From: Microbacterium sp. AK009
Lineage (GTDB): Bacteria; Actinomycetota; Actinomycetes; Actinomycetales; Microbacteriaceae
DNA length: 64,000 bases
Direction: 5' to 3'
Assembly: GCF_013410955.1 (NCBI RefSeq)
Contig: NZ_JACCCG010000002.1
Span: 434,001-498,000, forward strand
The notes under the pieces are model-generated. The model ran no database searches, was not told the DNA's origin, and saw only the letters and a list, made by a program, of their open reading frames with translations. How positions within the stretch are numbered: position 1 is the first letter of the stretch; every line of letters starts with the position of its first letter. A program made the translations under genes and the position numbers. Below are positions 1 to 9,033 of this stretch, one piece after another.

Positions 1-546
1 GGAGGGCCCGACCGCGAGCACCGTGACGATGTCCCCCGGATCGATGACCCCGGCCGCGACCCCGGGCGCGAGGCTGAGGCTCACGGTGGAGGCGTTGCAT
101 CCAGGGGCTGCGATGCGGGTCGCGCCCCGCAGCAGGTCTCGCTGCGTGCCCCGGCCGACCGGCAGTTCGGGAACCCCATACGTCCACGGATCGTGGAAGT
201 CGCCCCCGTAGAACGTCGCCCATTCGTCCATCGACTCGAGCCGGTGATCGGCGCCGGCGTCGATGACGAGCGGCGTGTCCGCCAGCGCGTCGGTGTACTG
301 CCCCGACTGTCCGTGCGGAAGAGCGAGGAAGACGATGTCGTGACCGGAGAGCACCTCAGGGGTGGTCTCTCGAAGCGTCACGTGCGCCAGCGAGCGCAGG
401 TGCGGCTGATGCTCGATGAGCATCTGACCGGCGTTGGAGTGCGCGGTGACCGTGCGGATCTCGACGTCGGGATGTGCGGCGAGAATCCGGAGGATCTCAC
501 CGCCCGCATAGCCGGATGCGCCGGAGACGGCGACCGAATATGTCAT
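1..546 (-). CDS. argC: N-acetyl-gamma-glutamyl-phosphate reductase (5' part, runs off window)
   Basis: ArgC makes N-acetylglutamate semialdehyde from N-acetylglutamyl phosphate with NADPH, the third step of cytoplasmic arginine synthesis. The 182 visible codons carry the N-terminal Rossmann motif GASGYAGGE (residues 9-17) and the catalytic-cysteine motif APGCNAS, with Cys150. The C-terminal half lies before base 1. The ATG at 546 is favoured because a TAAGGT -10 hexamer ends 7 nt upstream, which fits a leaderless transcript. In many actinobacteria argC directly follows pheST; here about 3.9 kb of other genes intervene. Family assignment is close to certain. Confidence 0.95.
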   Translation of the reverse strand, partial: MTYSVAVSGASGYAGGEILRILAAHPDVEIRTVTAHSNAGQMLIEHQPHLRSLAHVTLRETTPEVLSGHDIVFLALPHGQSGQYTDALADTPLVIDAGADHRLESMDEWATFYGGDFHDPWTYGVPELPVGRGTQRDLLRGATRIAAPGCNASTVSLSLAPGVAAGVIDPGDIVTVLAVGPS

Positions 547-553
547 GGATTCC

Positions 554-559
554 ACCTTA
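554..559 (-). promoter_or_regulatory. -10 hexamer of leaderless argC promoter
   Basis: TAAGGT on the minus strand lies 7 nt before the argC ATG. This matches the TANNNT-N6-7-start pattern seen repeatedly in the window. No conserved -35 was recognised. Confidence 0.5.
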
Positions 560-737
560 GAGTCTGGGGTCGTGGGCTGCCGACGGCGACGCCCGTGACT
601 CCCCTCCAGGAGGGTGCGCGGGGTCGCCTAGAGTCGGCGTCCGTCCAGACGTCGGCGCGCCGGAGCGACGCTCACGAGGAGCGTGGCGGAACCGAGCGCG
701 GCCGAAGGCATGCGCCGACCCTAGCGTCGCGCGCTCG

Positions 738-793
738 TGCGATGCAAACCGGCGAGCTCTGTGGACTTGACAGTTTAAGTTTGCGATGCAAAC
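738..793 (+). promoter_or_regulatory. Probable promoter/operator of the ABC exporter operon
   Basis: A consensus -35 (TTGACA, 767-772) is followed by a perfect inverted repeat, GTTTGC-GAT-GCAAAC (779-793), located where the -10 should be. A second copy of its core, TGCGATGCAAACC, occurs 44 bp upstream at 738-750. The operon encodes its own winged-helix regulator, so autoregulation through these sites is a reasonable inference. No good -10 hexamer is visible at 16-18 bp spacing. Confidence 0.45.
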
Positions 794-813
794 CTGTTTG
801 TGTGAGTGACGCA

Positions 814-1452
814 ATGAGCCCGGACAGAGATCAGGCAGAGCGGATGCTGCGAGTGATGCAGTCTCAGCAGCGGATGACCCAGAGCCGCCTCGTGCGCAGC
901 TACGTCGTGCTCCTGGTGGTGTGGGCAGCGGCGTGGGCGCTCGGATTCGGCGTCCTGTACCTCTCGGCCATCTCGGACCCCCTTGTTCCGGCCACCGCGG
1001 CATGGCCGATCTTCGCCGCCTGCATCGTGCTCGCGATCGTCTGGTCCATCACGACCGGGGTGCGCAGCGCCTCCTCCGGAATCCGCGGCGCCTCCCGCAT
1101 CCAGGGGATGCTGTACGGCTGGTCGTGGACGGTGGCCATGATCGGCGCATCGATCCTCCTCGCAGGCGTCCAGCGCACCGGCCTCCCGCCCGACACCGCC
1201 GCCGTGCTCTACCCCGGGATGTTCGCCCTCGTCGTCGGCATCCTCTACCTCGGCGGCGGAGCGCTCTGGCGCTCCCTCCCGCAGTACGTCCTCGGTGTCG
1301 TCTTCATCGTCGTCGCCGGGATCGCGACGTTCCTCGGCACACCTGTGCACTATCTCGTCTATGCCGTCGCAGGTCCGATCTCGATGCTGGTGGTCGCGCT
1401 GCTGCTCGGTCGGGGCGTCCTGCCTCTCGAGCCCCGCCGGGACACCGCGTGA
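814..1452 (+). CDS. Hypothetical integral membrane protein of an ABC exporter operon
   Basis: This 212-residue protein has a polar N-terminus of about 27 residues followed by roughly six hydrophobic membrane segments (around 28-50, 62-82, 100-122, 128-152, 158-180 and 184-204). No catalytic motif was recognised. It is the first gene of an operon with a winged-helix regulator, an ABC ATPase and an ABC-2 permease. The next gene overlaps its stop codon as GTGA, so translational coupling is likely. An in-frame GTG at 802 is an alternative start; neither start has a clear Shine-Dalgarno. A role in sensing or assisting export is only inference. Confidence 0.7.
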   Translation: MSPDRDQAERMLRVMQSQQRMTQSRLVRSYVVLLVVWAAAWALGFGVLYLSAISDPLVPATAAWPIFAACIVLAIVWSITTGVRSASSGIRGASRIQGMLYGWSWTVAMIGASILLAGVQRTGLPPDTAAVLYPGMFALVVGILYLGGGALWRSLPQYVLGVVFIVVAGIATFLGTPVHYLVYAVAGPISMLVVALLLGRGVLPLEPRRDTA

Positions 1453-1748
1453 ACGATCTCGATCCCGTCATCCATGCGCCGGCGAGGCTTCGCATCATGA
1501 CGGCGCTCACCGAGGCGCTCGCCGATGGCGACGACATCACGTTCCCCGCCCTCCAGAAGCTTCTCGACATGACCGCGGGGAATCTGACCACTCATCTGTC
1601 CAAGCTCGAGGCGGCCGGTTACGTCGGCATCGCCAAGGCCTTCACGGGCCGTAAGCCCACGACGTTCATCACCCTCACTCCTGTCGGACGCACCGCGTTC
1701 CGCACCTACCGCGCTCACCTGCTCGATCTTCTCGGAGGATCATCATGA
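1449..1748 (+). CDS. Winged-helix DNA-binding transcriptional regulator (HTH_34/MarR-like)
   Basis: This 99-residue protein looks like the single winged-helix domain regulators often placed before ABC exporters. Helix-turn-helix residues are in the segment FPALQKLLDMTAGNLTTHLS (about 32-51), and the wing follows at GYVGIAKAFTGRKPTTFITLT. It has no ligand-binding domain. It begins at a GTG overlapping the stop of the preceding membrane protein by 4 nt, and its stop overlaps the ATG of the ATPase as ATGA. The palindrome at 779-793 is the natural candidate operator. The inducer is unknown. Confidence 0.82.
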   Translation: MNDLDPVIHAPARLRIMTALTEALADGDDITFPALQKLLDMTAGNLTTHLSKLEAAGYVGIAKAFTGRKPTTFITLTPVGRTAFRTYRAHLLDLLGGSS

Positions 1749-2650
1749 CCCGCCCCGTCCATCTCTTCGGCGTCACCAAGCGGTTCGGAGACCTGACCGC
1801 TCTCGACGACGTCTCACTCGACGTCGATGCCGGGGAGTGCGTCGGTCTCCTCGGGCCGAACGGCGCCGGCAAGACCACGGCGCTCTCCCTCCTCACCGGC
1901 GTCCGGCAGCCGACATCCGGAACCGTCCGCCTCTTCGGTGCCGATCCGCGCGATCCCGCGGCCCGCCGATCGCTGGGCAGTACGCCGCAGGCGACGGCAC
2001 TCCCCGAGTCGCTGCGGGTCAGAGAGGTGCTCGAGCTCGTCGCAGCGCACTATCCCGCCCCGGCCCCGCGCGAAGAGATCGTGTCGGAGTTCGGGCTCGA
2101 CGACCTCGTCGACGCGCTGTGCGGCAGATTGTCGGGCGGTCAGCAGCGTCGGGTCGCCGTCGCGATGGCCTTCGTCGGCGACCCCCGCCTCGTGCTCCTG
2201 GACGAGCCGACCACCGGGCTCGATGTCGAAGGACGGCGGGCGGTGTGGCAAGCGGTGCGTGCCCGCCATGAGGCGGGGTGCACGGTCATCGTGACCAGCC
2301 ACCATCTGGAGGAGATCGAGCAGCTCGCCGAGCGCGTCGTCGTCATCGATGAAGGGCGCATCCGAGCGGATGACACGCTGTCGGCGATCATGGCCGGCGT
2401 CGGCCGGCGACGGGTCACCCTGCGCGGGGTCGAGCCGGCGTATCTTCGCGCGCTCGATCCCGACGCCGCCGTCACCGTCGTCGACGGTGCATCCCCGGCC
2501 CCCACCTCTCTGGTCAGCGCGGTCGTCTCCGACGCCGACGCCTTCGTACGCAAGCTCGTCGCGCACGACCTCCCCTTCATCGATCTGCAGGTGCGCGGCG
2601 CCACGCTCGAAGAGGCCTTCCTCTCCCTCACCTCCCCTTCCGCCCGCTGA
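1745..2650 (+). CDS. ABC transporter ATP-binding protein
   Basis: This 301-residue cytoplasmic ATPase is of the kind that powers ABC-2 exporters. Visible motifs are Walker A GPNGAGKT (37-44), signature LSGGQ (129-133), Walker B LLDEP (151-155) and the H-loop histidine at about 186. The C-terminal 80 residues resemble the regulatory extension found in drug and lipid exporters. It is translationally coupled to the regulator before it (ATGA overlap) and is followed after 13 bp by its permease. The substrate cannot be told from sequence. Confidence 0.93.
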   Translation: MTRPVHLFGVTKRFGDLTALDDVSLDVDAGECVGLLGPNGAGKTTALSLLTGVRQPTSGTVRLFGADPRDPAARRSLGSTPQATALPESLRVREVLELVAAHYPAPAPREEIVSEFGLDDLVDALCGRLSGGQQRRVAVAMAFVGDPRLVLLDEPTTGLDVEGRRAVWQAVRARHEAGCTVIVTSHHLEEIEQLAERVVVIDEGRIRADDTLSAIMAGVGRRRVTLRGVEPAYLRALDPDAAVTVVDGASPAPTSLVSAVVSDADAFVRKLVAHDLPFIDLQVRGATLEEAFLSLTSPSAR

Positions 2651-2663
2651 CGATCGGAGACCG

Positions 2664-3416
2664 ATGTCCACACTCGCCCTGGCCGCGACCCAAGCCCGCT
2701 ACAACCTCGTGGAGACGTCCCGGGTACCCATCGCCGTCCTCGGGTCGCTCGTCTTCCCGAGTCTCGCTTTCTGCCTGTTCGTGCTCCCCCAGCCCGCGGT
2801 GGGCGGATCGGCGGAGTTCGCCACCGCCGCCCTGAGCTCGATGGTCGTCTTCGCCTTCATGTCGGCGGGGCTGTTCTCTCTCGGCATCGAGCTCGCCGAG
2901 CAGCGCGCGAAACCGTGGGTCCCGTATCTGCGAACCCTCCCCGGCGCGGCGAGCGCCCGCATCCTGGGGTTGCTGGCGGCGACCCTGGTGATCTCGGTGA
3001 TGGCGATGGTGCCGCTTCTGGTGATCGGCGGCCTCTTCACGCAGGCCCGCCCCGAACCTCTCGATGCGCTCGGAGCGATCGCTCTGGCGGTCGTGACGGC
3101 GGCCCCGTCCGGGCTGATCGGCATCCTCATCGGCACGCTGACCGGCCCGAAGGCCGCGATCGCGGTGACGCAGGTGGCGATGTTCCTCCTCGCCTTCGGC
3201 GGGGGACTGTTCCTCCCCCCACAGCTGTTCCCGGGGTGGCTCGACGTCGCCTCGGCATTCCTCCCCGTCCGCCAGGCGCGCGAGATCGTGGTGAACGTCG
3301 CCCTGGGCACTGCCGTCCCCCTCTGGGCCGTCATCGGCATCGTGGCCTGGACAGTGGCCCTCGCCCTTCTCGCGGTCACCGCCTATCGCCGCGACGAGGG
3401 GCGTCGGTACCGCTGA
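2664..3416 (+). CDS. ABC-2 type transporter permease
   Basis: This 250-residue membrane protein has about six transmembrane segments and the topology of ABC-2 permeases, including a long cytoplasmic loop after the second helix and the GLFLPPQLFPGWL stretch before the last helices, typical of multidrug/daunorubicin-type permeases. The ATG at 2664 follows the ATPase stop by 13 bp, with GGAGA just upstream as a weak Shine-Dalgarno. It should pair with the 1745-2650 ATPase as an exporter. It ends the operon, facing the convergent epimerase 27 bp away. Confidence 0.85.
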   Translation: MSTLALAATQARYNLVETSRVPIAVLGSLVFPSLAFCLFVLPQPAVGGSAEFATAALSSMVVFAFMSAGLFSLGIELAEQRAKPWVPYLRTLPGAASARILGLLAATLVISVMAMVPLLVIGGLFTQARPEPLDALGAIALAVVTAAPSGLIGILIGTLTGPKAAIAVTQVAMFLLAFGGGLFLPPQLFPGWLDVASAFLPVRQAREIVVNVALGTAVPLWAVIGIVAWTVALALLAVTAYRRDEGRRYR

Positions 3417-3443
3417 GCCATCCGTGGGAAGGGCGCCGCGTGC

Positions 3444-4430
3444 TCAGTCCGCGCCGAGACGAGCGGCGACGAGCCGCTCCTCCTCGGCCCGGGTGAGCCC
3501 GCAGCGCCGCTCACGGGCGAGGCCCCGGGCGCGTTCGTCGGCGAGCGTACGCCGCAGGGTGTCTTCAAGGTCGCGGAGCGGGCCGCCCGCCGCACGGTAG
3601 GCGGCATTGGACCGCGTCGCGAACCCCGGCATGTCGCGCGGCAGCCACAGCGGGAGCGACCGCGGCCCCATCCAGTACTGCACGTCGTGTGCGACCAGCC
3701 AGTCGTCGTCAGCCTCCACGAGGTCGCCGCTATGGGCCGCCGTCACCCGGGCGGCGTCGATGAACGTCCGGAACGGCACGGGATCGCCGATCGCGTTCGC
3801 GACGATGGATCGTCCGCCCGCCCCGCATGCCGCGAGGAACGCGGTGAGATCATCGACGTCGATCACCTGGGTCATCCGGTCGTCGAGCGTCGGGGTGAGG
3901 ACCGGCCGGTCGCCGGCGAGGGCGAAGCGCGCCACCCAGTACCCGAAACGGTCCGTGGGGTCGTCCGGACCGACGATGAGTCCCGGGCGCACGATGGCGG
4001 CCCGGTCGCGGAAGTGGTCGAGGACGGATGCCTCGGCGGCGGCCTTCGCGCGCGCGTAGTCGTACTCCTCCCCCGGGCGGAGCGGTTCGCTGAGCGCCGC
4101 GCCCTCCGCCGCACCGACGACATCGTTCGCCGCATACACCGACAGCGACGACACGTACGTCAGGTGACCGGCGACCGGCGCGAGCGCGGCGACGGCTGAC
4201 GCGACATGGTCGGGCGTCGAGGAGATCTCGACCACCTCGTCCCACTCGCGCCCGGCCACCGCGACGTAGGCGCCCGGCTCTCCCCGGTCGGCGACGACGA
4301 GCTCCGCTCCGTCCGGTGCGGGCCGACCGCCGCGCGCGAGGCACGTGACCCGCGCGCCGGCATCCACCCAGGCACCCGCGACCCGACCGCTCAGCCAACC
4401 GGTCCCGCCCAGGATGAGGACATTCGTCAT
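3444..4430 (-). CDS. NAD(P)-dependent epimerase/dehydratase (extended SDR)
   Basis: This 328-residue extended short-chain dehydrogenase/reductase has the nucleotide-binding motif GGTGWLSG (8-15), the catalytic pair Y125xxxK129 in YARAK, and the upstream SSLSVYA segment that supplies the active-site serine. The C-terminal half (about 190-328) is the variable substrate domain. The substrate is unknown; relatives act on nucleotide sugars or other hydroxylated compounds. It sits alone between the ABC exporter operon and pheT, on the pheT strand, 65 bp after the pheT stop. Confidence 0.85.
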   Translation of the reverse strand: MTNVLILGGTGWLSGRVAGAWVDAGARVTCLARGGRPAPDGAELVVADRGEPGAYVAVAGREWDEVVEISSTPDHVASAVAALAPVAGHLTYVSSLSVYAANDVVGAAEGAALSEPLRPGEEYDYARAKAAAEASVLDHFRDRAAIVRPGLIVGPDDPTDRFGYWVARFALAGDRPVLTPTLDDRMTQVIDVDDLTAFLAACGAGGRSIVANAIGDPVPFRTFIDAARVTAAHSGDLVEADDDWLVAHDVQYWMGPRSLPLWLPRDMPGFATRSNAAYRAAGGPLRDLEDTLRRTLADERARGLARERRCGLTRAEEERLVAARLGAD

Positions 4431-4495
4431 GCCGTCATCCCATCAGAGCGTCGGGCAGGATGACACCGCGTTCCGCTCTGGGCAGAGCGCGCCGG

Positions 4496-7027
4496 TTACT
4501 CGCGCAGAGTCGCCCCGAACCGCTTCGCCGCGACCGCGACGCCGGCGAGCTTCGCCTCCGTCGCCTCCGCCGCGGTGAGGGTGCGGTCGGGCGCACGGAA
4601 GCGGAGGGCGAAGGTCAGACTCTTCGTCCCCGCGGCGAGCCCCGCACCCCGGTAGTCGTCGACCAGGCGCAGCGACTCGAGCAGATCGCCGGCTCCGTCG
4701 ATGAGCGCCGTGCGGACCTCGGAGGCCGGCATCGTCGCATCCACCACGAGAGATACGTCCTGCGTCGCCGCCGGGTAGCCCGACAGCGAGGCCGCCACGA
4801 CCTTCTCGCCCGCCAGGGAGAGCACGAGGTCGAGATCGAGTTCTGCGACGATCACGCGTCCGGGAAGGTCGGCGCCCTCGGCGACCGAGGGAAGGAGCTC
4901 CCCGACGTAGCCGACCTCGCTCGCCCCGACGGAGAGCACGGCGGTGCGTCCCGGATGCAGCGCCGCACGCTCACCCTGCGTGACCTCGACCGCCACCCCC
5001 GCCGCGGCGGCGATCGTGCGGACGGCATCGAGCGCGTCGGCGAGACCGGCGGTCTCGGCGGCCAGGCCCGGCTGCTTCGGGGTGATCGCGCCCGTGACGA
5101 GCACGGCCACGTGGCGGTGCTGCGGCGGGATCGACGCGTCGAGGGCTGTCAGCGTCGCGGCATCGGGCCGCACCGCCAGCGGCGGAACGCTCTCGGTGCC
5201 GTAGGCGACACCGGGCTTCGGAAGGAACACGACACCGGTCTCGAACAGCGCCAGGTCGGTAAGGCCGCGCGCGACATTGCGGTGCGCCACGCGGAGCAGG
5301 CCAGGAACGAGGCTGCGGCGGAGGAACGGCGCCTGCCCGTCGAGGGGGTTGGCGAGCTTGACGCTCGGCAGGTGGGCCCCCGAGGCCGATCCGTGCAGGT
5401 CGTTCTGCTCTTCGGCCGTGAAGGGGAAGGACGGGGTCTCGACGTACCCCGCGGCGGCGAGCGCATTCGCCACCCGACGCCTGCCCTGCTGCGCCGCGGT
5501 GAGGCCGCGACCGGAGGGCGGGGTCGGCAGCACCGACGGGATGCGGTCGTAGCCCTCGATGCGGGCGACCTCCTCCGCCAGGGTCCAGGTGTCCGTGAGG
5601 TCGGGACGCCACGACGGCGGGAAGACGACCCAGGTGCGATCGTTCTCGCGAACCTCGCAGCCGATGAGCTCGAGGGCGCCGACGATCTCGGCCTCGCTGT
5701 AGTCGACGCCGATCAGCGCGGGGATGAACGGGCGCGGCAGCTCGACGCCGGGTGTCTCGATCGTGGCGTGCAGAGCGCCTCCGGCACGCGTGTCGGTGCC
5801 CCCGGCGTACTGCACCATGAGGTCGGCGACGCGTGCCGCGGCGACAAAGGCGATCGCCGGGTCGACGCCGCGCTCGAACCGGCGCGACGCCTCGGAGGGC
5901 AGCTTGTGACGACGGGCCGTGCGGGCGATCGATACCGGGTCGAAGGTCGCGGCCTCGATGAGCACGTTGCGGGTCGACGAGGTCATCTCGGTCGTTCCGC
6001 CGCCCATGACGCCGGCGAGGCCGATCGGCCCCGACTCGTCGGTGATGAGGAGGTCCTCGGGACTGAGCTCGCGCACCTTGCCGTCGAGGGTCTCGAGCTT
6101 CTCCCCCGCGGCCGCGCGGCGGACGGTGATGCCCCCGCGCAGCGTGTCGAGGTCGTAGCCGTGGATCGGCTGCCCGAGCTCGACCATGACGTAGTTGGTG
6201 ATGTCGATGAGGATGCCGAGCGACCGGATGCCGGCCAGCGAAAGTCGCGCGATCATCCACGCCGGCGTGGGCTTGGTGGGATCGACGTCGCGGACGATGC
6301 GGGCGACGAACTCCGACGCTCCGACGCGGCCGCGGATCGGGGCCCGATCGTCGACGGCGACGGTGAACGCCGTGTCGTCGTGGAGGTTGACCTCGCCCCA
6401 CTCGCGCGCACCCGGATCGCGGAAGGCGGCCCCGGTCGCGTGGGAGTACTCCCTCGCGATGCCGCGGACCGACAGCGCGTACCCGCGGTCGGGGGTGACG
6501 TTGACGTCGATGGCGGCGTCGTCGAGACCGAGCAGCGAGATCGCATCCGAGCCGACGGGGGCGTCGATGCCGAGCTCGACAAGGCGCAGGATGCCGTCGT
6601 GCTCGTCACCCAGACCAAGTTCCTTCGCTGACGCGATCATCCCGTCCGACACGTGACCGTAGGTCTTCCGCGCGGCGATCGGGAACGGGCCGGGCAGCAC
6701 GGCGCCGGGAAGGGTGACCGGCACCTTGTCGCCGACGAAGAAGTTGCGCGCGCCGCACACGATGCCGTGCACGGCGGGTCCCCCGTCCGCGGCCGTCTCA
6801 CCGTCGGGTGCGACCTGCACCTGGCACCAGCGGATCGTCTTGCCGTTGGACTGCGGCTCCTCGACGAAGTCGAGCACCTCGCCGACGACGATCGGCCCCT
6901 GCAGCTCGAAGCGGTGCACGTCCTCCTCTTCGAAGCCGACGCGCACGAGCGCGGCGAGCACGTCCTCGGGGGCGGCGTCGGCCGGCACATCGACATACTC
7001 ACGCAGCCACGAAAGCGGGACGCGCAT
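4496..7027 (-). CDS. pheT: Phenylalanyl-tRNA synthetase beta subunit
   Basis: PheT forms the alpha2-beta2 synthetase that charges tRNA-Phe in the cytoplasm and hydrolyses mischarged Tyr-tRNA. The 843-residue length is normal. The N-terminus [14 protein letters not shown] is typical, followed by the tRNA-binding OB domain (about 40-160), the B3/B4 editing domain, B5, the catalytic-like core and a C-terminal ferredoxin-fold anticodon-binding domain that ends at FGATLRE. The start codon overlaps the pheS stop by one base (TGATG), so the two are co-translated. Confidence 0.97.
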   Translation of the reverse strand: MRVPLSWLREYVDVPADAAPEDVLAALVRVGFEEEDVHRFELQGPIVVGEVLDFVEEPQSNGKTIRWCQVQVAPDGETAADGGPAVHGIVCGARNFFVGDKVPVTLPGAVLPGPFPIAARKTYGHVSDGMIASAKELGLGDEHDGILRLVELGIDAPVGSDAISLLGLDDAAIDVNVTPDRGYALSVRGIAREYSHATGAAFRDPGAREWGEVNLHDDTAFTVAVDDRAPIRGRVGASEFVARIVRDVDPTKPTPAWMIARLSLAGIRSLGILIDITNYVMVELGQPIHGYDLDTLRGGITVRRAAAGEKLETLDGKVRELSPEDLLITDESGPIGLAGVMGGGTTEMTSSTRNVLIEAATFDPVSIARTARRHKLPSEASRRFERGVDPAIAFVAAARVADLMVQYAGGTDTRAGGALHATIETPGVELPRPFIPALIGVDYSEAEIVGALELIGCEVRENDRTWVVFPPSWRPDLTDTWTLAEEVARIEGYDRIPSVLPTPPSGRGLTAAQQGRRRVANALAAAGYVETPSFPFTAEEQNDLHGSASGAHLPSVKLANPLDGQAPFLRRSLVPGLLRVAHRNVARGLTDLALFETGVVFLPKPGVAYGTESVPPLAVRPDAATLTALDASIPPQHRHVAVLVTGAITPKQPGLAAETAGLADALDAVRTIAAAAGVAVEVTQGERAALHPGRTAVLSVGASEVGYVGELLPSVAEGADLPGRVIVAELDLDLVLSLAGEKVVAASLSGYPAATQDVSLVVDATMPASEVRTALIDGAGDLLESLRLVDDYRGAGLAAGTKSLTFALRFRAPDRTLTAAEATEAKLAGVAVAAKRFGATLRE

Positions 7028-8067
7028 CAGACCACCATCCCGAACTGCTCGCTGAAGCGCACATCGCCCTCGGCCATGTCGCGCATGTCCTGGACGTCGC
7101 TGCGGAACATCAGTGTCCGCTCGATCCCCATCCCGAACGCGAAGCCCGAGTACTCCTCGGGGTCGATACCGGCCGCGCGGAGCACGTTGGGGTTCACCAT
7201 CCCGCATCCGCCCCACTCGATCCAGCGCGCACCGCCCTTGAACGTGGGGTGCCAGAGGTCGAGCTCCGCCGACGGCTCGGTGAAGGGGAAGTAGTTGGCG
7301 CGGAACCGGGTCTTCGCCTCGGGCCCGAACAGCACGCGGGCCGCGTGGTCGAGCGTGCCCTTCAGGTGCGCCATCGTGATGCCCCGGTCGATCACGAGTC
7401 CCTCGAACTGGGTGAAGACCGGCAGGTGCGTCGCGTCGAACTCGTCGGTGCGGTACACACGTCCGGGGCACAGGACGTAGACCGGCAGGTCGCGCTCGAG
7501 CATCGAGCGCACCTGCACGGGACTCGTGTGCGTGCGCATCACGAGGTGCCGATCGACCGGGTCGACGAAGAACGTGTCCTGCATTTGACGCGCCGGGTGA
7601 TCGGCGTCGAAGTTCAGGGCATCGAAGTTGAACCACTCGTGCTCGAGCTCGGGCCCCTCCGCGATCTCCCATCCCATGCCGACGAAGATGTCGGCGACCT
7701 GCTCCTGAAGAAGCGAGATCGGATGCCGCGCCCCGACCCGGGCACGCGCGGGGAGGGCCGTGACATCGATGCGCTCGGCCTCCAGCCGCGCAGCGGTCTC
7801 GGCCGCCGCCACCTCGGCCTCACGGGCCGCGAGTGCCTGCGCCACCCGTCCGCGGGCCTGCCCGATGAGCTTGCCGAATTCGGCCTTGCGCTCGGGTACG
7901 ACGTCGCGAAGGCGGGCGTTCAGGCGCGACAGCAGCGACCCCTCGGCCGCGTGAGCGGAACGCGCCGCCTTCAGATCAGCGGTGCTGGATGCCGCGGTGA
8001 TCGCGGCGATCGCAGCATCGACCGCGGCTTCCACTGCTTCAGGGGTGATCTCGGGTGCGTCGGACAC
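7027..8067 (-). CDS. pheS: Phenylalanyl-tRNA synthetase alpha subunit
   Basis: This is the catalytic alpha subunit, 346 residues. Class II motifs are visible: [17 protein letters not shown] and QMQDTFFV in the motif 1/2 region, [14 protein letters not shown], and motif 3 [15 protein letters not shown] near the C-terminus. The N-terminal 90 residues form the coiled-coil tRNA-binding arm. Translation starts at GTG 8067. A TAGACT -10-like hexamer (8076-8081) lies 8 nt upstream, so a very short leader or a leaderless mRNA is likely. It heads the pheS-pheT operon. Confidence 0.97.
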   Translation of the reverse strand: MSDAPEITPEAVEAAVDAAIAAITAASSTADLKAARSAHAAEGSLLSRLNARLRDVVPERKAEFGKLIGQARGRVAQALAAREAEVAAAETAARLEAERIDVTALPARARVGARHPISLLQEQVADIFVGMGWEIAEGPELEHEWFNFDALNFDADHPARQMQDTFFVDPVDRHLVMRTHTSPVQVRSMLERDLPVYVLCPGRVYRTDEFDATHLPVFTQFEGLVIDRGITMAHLKGTLDHAARVLFGPEAKTRFRANYFPFTEPSAELDLWHPTFKGGARWIEWGGCGMVNPNVLRAAGIDPEEYSGFAFGMGIERTLMFRSDVQDMRDMAEGDVRFSEQFGMVV

Positions 8068-8075
8068 GAGAGTCG

Positions 8076-8081
8076 AGTCTA
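8076..8081 (-). promoter_or_regulatory. -10 hexamer before pheS
   Basis: TAGACT lies 8 nt upstream of the pheS GTG. It is slightly further than in the other leaderless promoters here. No Shine-Dalgarno is present in the gap. Confidence 0.4.
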
Positions 8082-8112
8082 CCGACGGTGGATGCCGCGG
8101 CCCGCCGCGTCC

Positions 8113-9033
8113 TCAAAGGCCGGGCGCGTTCCCCGTCTGACGCGAGGACGCGTTCGCCTGCGCGACGAGGATGGCCTGGTCGGGATCGACGGCAGCATCG
8201 CCGCGCTTGGCCTTCCGCCCTCCGCTTGCCGTTCTCCGCGAGAGCCACCGCGCGAACCACGAGATCGAGAGGTTGATCGCGAGGTAGATGACGAGGGTGA
8301 CGACGAAGAGCGAAAGAAGATAACGGTTCCCGTAGTACGAACCGAGGTTGTAGATCACCGTCCGGATCAGCTCGGGGTACGCCACGATGTAGCCGAGCGC
8401 GGTGTCCTTCAGAAGGACGACAAGCTGCGCCACGATGATCGGCAGCATCTGCCGGAACGCCTGAGGGAACTCCACCAGCATCCGCGACTGCAGCGAGCGC
8501 ATCCCGATGGCGAGGGCCGCCTCCCGCTGACCGCGGGGAAGAGCGACGAGTCCGGCACGGAGGGCTTCGCCGATGAGCGTTCCGTTGTAGAGGACGAGCG
8601 CGATGACCACAGCCCAGAAGGCACCCGTGGAGGCCAGCAGCAGGATGAACAACATCATGAGCAGAACCGGCATACCCCGAAGGAACTCCTGAACGATCGC
8701 GACCGGCACGCGCACGACGGCGTGATCCGAGCTGCGCAGGAGTGCGAAGATCACACCGAGGATCAGCGCTCCGACGGCGGCGACGGCTGCGGCCTGCAGT
8801 GTGGCGAGCACACCACGACCCACCGAACCCCAGAACTCCGTATAGGGAAGAAAATCCCACCGGGACGGGTCGAGGAAGGAAGGCGTCTCCACACCCCCCG
8901 ATACCCGAGGCGCCGCGAGAATCGTGTAGACCCAGACGCCGAGTGCCAGGATTCCCACGATTCCGATGATGGAGATGATCCGAGAGCGTCGCCGGGCCTT
9001 CGGGCCCGGGGCGTCGAAGAGGATATTGCTCAT
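8113..9033 (-). CDS. gluD: Glutamate-type amino acid ABC transporter permease
   Basis: This 306-residue polar amino-acid transporter permease (His/Glu/Gln/Arg/opine family) has about five or six membrane segments. The cytoplasmic EAA loop reads EALRAGLVALPRGQREAAL, which docks onto the ATPase. The N-terminal cytoplasmic tail (about 20 residues) and the C-terminal polar tail (about 50 residues) are longer than usual. It is the last gene of an A-B-C-D operon with the same order as gluABCD of Corynebacterium, and its start overlaps gluC by 4 bp. Glutamate as substrate is inferred from that order. Confidence 0.85.
   Translation of the reverse strand: MSNILFDAPGPKARRRSRIISIIGIVGILALGVWVYTILAAPRVSGGVETPSFLDPSRWDFLPYTEFWGSVGRGVLATLQAAAVAAVGALILGVIFALLRSSDHAVVRVPVAIVQEFLRGMPVLLMMLFILLLASTGAFWAVVIALVLYNGTLIGEALRAGLVALPRGQREAALAIGMRSLQSRMLVEFPQAFRQMLPIIVAQLVVLLKDTALGYIVAYPELIRTVIYNLGSYYGNRYLLSLFVVTLVIYLAINLSISWFARWLSRRTASGGRKAKRGDAAVDPDQAILVAQANASSRQTGNAPGL

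Noticed and set aside
4460..6631. Long plus-strand frame opposite pheT
   Set aside because: Arg/Asp/Gly-rich shadow translation with no domain; pheT on the other strand explains the open frame in this GC-rich DNA.
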